A DNA stretch of 64,000 nt from Sulfuricurvum sp. (lineage in GTDB: Bacteria > Campylobacterota > Campylobacteria > Campylobacterales > Sulfurimonadaceae): assembly GCA_030693335.1 (NCBI GenBank), contig JAUYAU010000015.1, positions 1-64,000 of the forward strand, given 5' to 3'. This document shows, in pieces, positions 62,695-64,000 of the stretch. How positions within the stretch are numbered: the first letter of the stretch is position 1; each line of letters starts with the position of its first letter. Position numbers and translations under genes: made by a program. The notes beneath the pieces are model-generated. The model ran no database searches, was not told the DNA's origin, and worked only from the letters and a program-made list of their open reading frames with translations.

Positions 62695-63428
62695 ATCAAA
62701 ATCAAGCACGATTGGCGGTACTCATTGATGCCGATAACTCTCAACCCTCCATTATTGCAGGGTTACTTGATGAAATCGCATCCCATGGTATTGCCAGCGT
62801 CAAGCGTATTTACGGGGACTGGACCGATACGAAACTCAAAGGATGGAAGCATGAGCTGCTTCAACATGGGTTGCATCCTATGCAGCAGTTCGCGTACACA
62901 ACAGGGAAAAATGCGACAGACAGTGCCATGATTATTGATGCGATGGATTTACTCTATACGAAAAATTTTGACGGTTTTTGCATTGTTTCCAGTGACAGTG
63001 ATTTCACCCGACTGGCCAGCCGTATACGCGAATCGGGGGTGAAAGTCTATGGATTTGGAGAACAAAAAACACCCAAATCCTTTATAGGGGCGTGCGATAA
63101 ATTCATTTATACCGAAAACTTGCGCCGAACGCATACTGCGGTGACGCCAATAGCAAAGATTAAGCACGATGAGAAAGCTCTTTTGGCCTTGGTGCGCAAT
63201 GCCGTTGAAGATACGACGAATGAAGCAGGATGGTCGTATATGGGAGCAATCGGACAAAATTTGATAAACAAACTGCCAGAGTTTGATCCGCGCAGCTACG
63301 GGTATAAAAAACTGGTGGACTTAATCGAGGGATTAGGAGAATTTGAATTGAAATATTCTGATCCACTATCGGGTTCACAATCAATACATGTCCGACTCAA
63401 GCGAAAAAAAAGGAGTTATGAAAAATGA
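62691..63428 (+). CDS. NYN-domain nuclease with LOTUS/OST-HTH domain
   Basis: 245 residues from a GTG start. NYN (PIN-like) domain, about 1-140, with acidic residues in LIDADNSQPS, TDSAMIIDAMD and SSDSDFTRLASRIRE. C-terminal OST-HTH/LOTUS domain (about 155-235) with SYMGAIGQNLINKLPEFDPRSYG. The family (LabA/MARF1-like) cleaves or binds RNA. The LOTUS domain is known for binding RNA G-quadruplexes or RNA helicases. Substrate is unknown. Confidence 0.88.
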   Translation: MNQNQARLAVLIDADNSQPSIIAGLLDEIASHGIASVKRIYGDWTDTKLKGWKHELLQHGLHPMQQFAYTTGKNATDSAMIIDAMDLLYTKNFDGFCIVSSDSDFTRLASRIRESGVKVYGFGEQKTPKSFIGACDKFIYTENLRRTHTAVTPIAKIKHDEKALLALVRNAVEDTTNEAGWSYMGAIGQNLINKLPEFDPRSYGYKKLVDLIEGLGEFELKYSDPLSGSQSIHVRLKRKKRSYEK

Positions 63429-64000
63429 CGGTTCAAGAAATCTACACCTTTTTAGACGCACTTTCCCCTTTTGTACTTCAGGAGAGTTGGGACAATTCAG
63501 GATTACTAGTAGGCGACTTTACACAAGAGATTAGTACGGTCATCCTATCCATTGACATAGATGAGGGCTTGATCGAGTCTATGCCGGACAATGCGTTGCT
63601 AATAACGCATCACCCTATTATTTTCGGAGGGCTTAAACAGCTCAAATTTAATCAATACCCTGCGAAGCTTATAGCCCCAATGATACGTAAAAATATTACG
63701 AACATTGCCATGCATACTAATTTTGATCAAACTCACCTCAATGAATACGTTGCAAGTAAAGTATTGGGGTATGAAATTATTGCAAAAGAAGGATTTGTGG
63801 CGTATTTAGGAGTAGATGAACCTTTCGATGTATTTGCACAAAAAATCAAAATGGCATTAGGACTCAAGCACATCCATACGGTTCAATGTCACGATCACAT
63901 TAAAACCTGTGCATTGGTAACGGGTTCAGGGGCATCGCTAATGCGCAATATTGAAGCCGATTGTTTTTTGACAGGTGACATAAAATATCACGATGCAATG
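63425..64000 (+). CDS. Nif3-family dinuclear metal protein (partial)
   Basis: The gene starts at 63425, overlapping the previous stop (ATGA), and runs off the right edge with 192 codons visible. WDNSGLLVGD, LITHHPIIFGG (two metal histidines) and MHTNFDQT are the Nif3/YbgI motifs; TGDIKYHDAM is the beginning of the last conserved segment. Often called GTP cyclohydrolase I type 2, but its true activity is unresolved. A C4-type zinc-ribbon gene usually follows in Campylobacterota but is out of view. Confidence 0.93.
   Translation, partial: MTVQEIYTFLDALSPFVLQESWDNSGLLVGDFTQEISTVILSIDIDEGLIESMPDNALLITHHPIIFGGLKQLKFNQYPAKLIAPMIRKNITNIAMHTNFDQTHLNEYVASKVLGYEIIAKEGFVAYLGVDEPFDVFAQKIKMALGLKHIHTVQCHDHIKTCALVTGSGASLMRNIEADCFLTGDIKYHDAM

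Overview
The window reads as a chromosomal segment of a sulfur-oxidising Campylobacterota (Epsilonproteobacteria), most like Sulfuricurvum or Sulfurimonas. The evidence is a complete soxXYZAB thiosulfate-oxidation cluster, a CosR/HsrA-type regulator, an aminofutalosine deaminase for futalosine-route menaquinone synthesis, a FliM/FliY flagellar switch, and gene orders I recall from Campylobacter jejuni and Helicobacter pylori. Genus placement is inference. No phage, CRISPR array or complete insertion sequence was seen; an IS30-type transposase tail enters at the left edge.

Region by region: 1-360 holds the transposase tail and a tRNA-Lys/tRNA-Glu operon. 514-2434 holds small exported proteins (thioredoxin-like, pentapeptide-repeat, cytochrome c'-like) and DoxX. 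2461-2614 is a decayed histidine-kinase relic. 2690-8408 is a MoxR/Bat operon (batA, a batB-TPR fusion, batD, moxR, DUF58 and a small membrane protein). 8410-16425 has tyrA, bamA, then ppx/gppA, ferredoxin, a sensor kinase, cosR-like regulator, folB and plsY. 16512-19387 is nadA-nadC-flhB. 19390-22326 is a periplasmic sensor, response regulator and kinase trio that runs directly into soxXYZAB (22408-26382). A porin, a metallo-beta-lactamase-fold hydrolase, two exported DsrE-like proteins, a tandem DUF302-like protein and a P460-type cytochrome follow (26414-31289). After a PAS-PAS-GGDEF protein comes a housekeeping run (33091-44231): DHH phosphoesterase, M23 peptidase, lpxC, tsaB, thrB, ylxR, infB, rbfA, rimP, ribD, menG/ubiE, xseA. 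Then sppA and the aminofutalosine deaminase on the minus strand, a CheY-CheC-GGDEF trio, aroQ-folK and the flagellar block flhF-flhG-small membrane protein-fliA-fliM-fliY. LOG protein, mnmA and an MFS transporter follow. The right end has a minus-strand run (ppk, gamma-carbonic anhydrase-like, yicG-like, mtgA) and a plus-strand TPR/NYN-LOTUS/Nif3 operon cut by the window edge.

Working together: the Sox proteins oxidise thiosulfate in the periplasm. The adjacent porin and exported sulfur-transfer-like proteins are plausible helpers, and the upstream sensor trio is a plausible regulator. Against the Campylobacter order I recall, the cosR partner kinase and the CheY-CheC-GGDEF trio stand out as extra signalling genes within otherwise conserved blocks. 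The most interesting leads are the cosR-kinase pair, the sensor trio with direct repeats at the sox promoter, the exported DsrE/DUF302 module, the symmetric nadA/plsY promoter, and the kinase relic.
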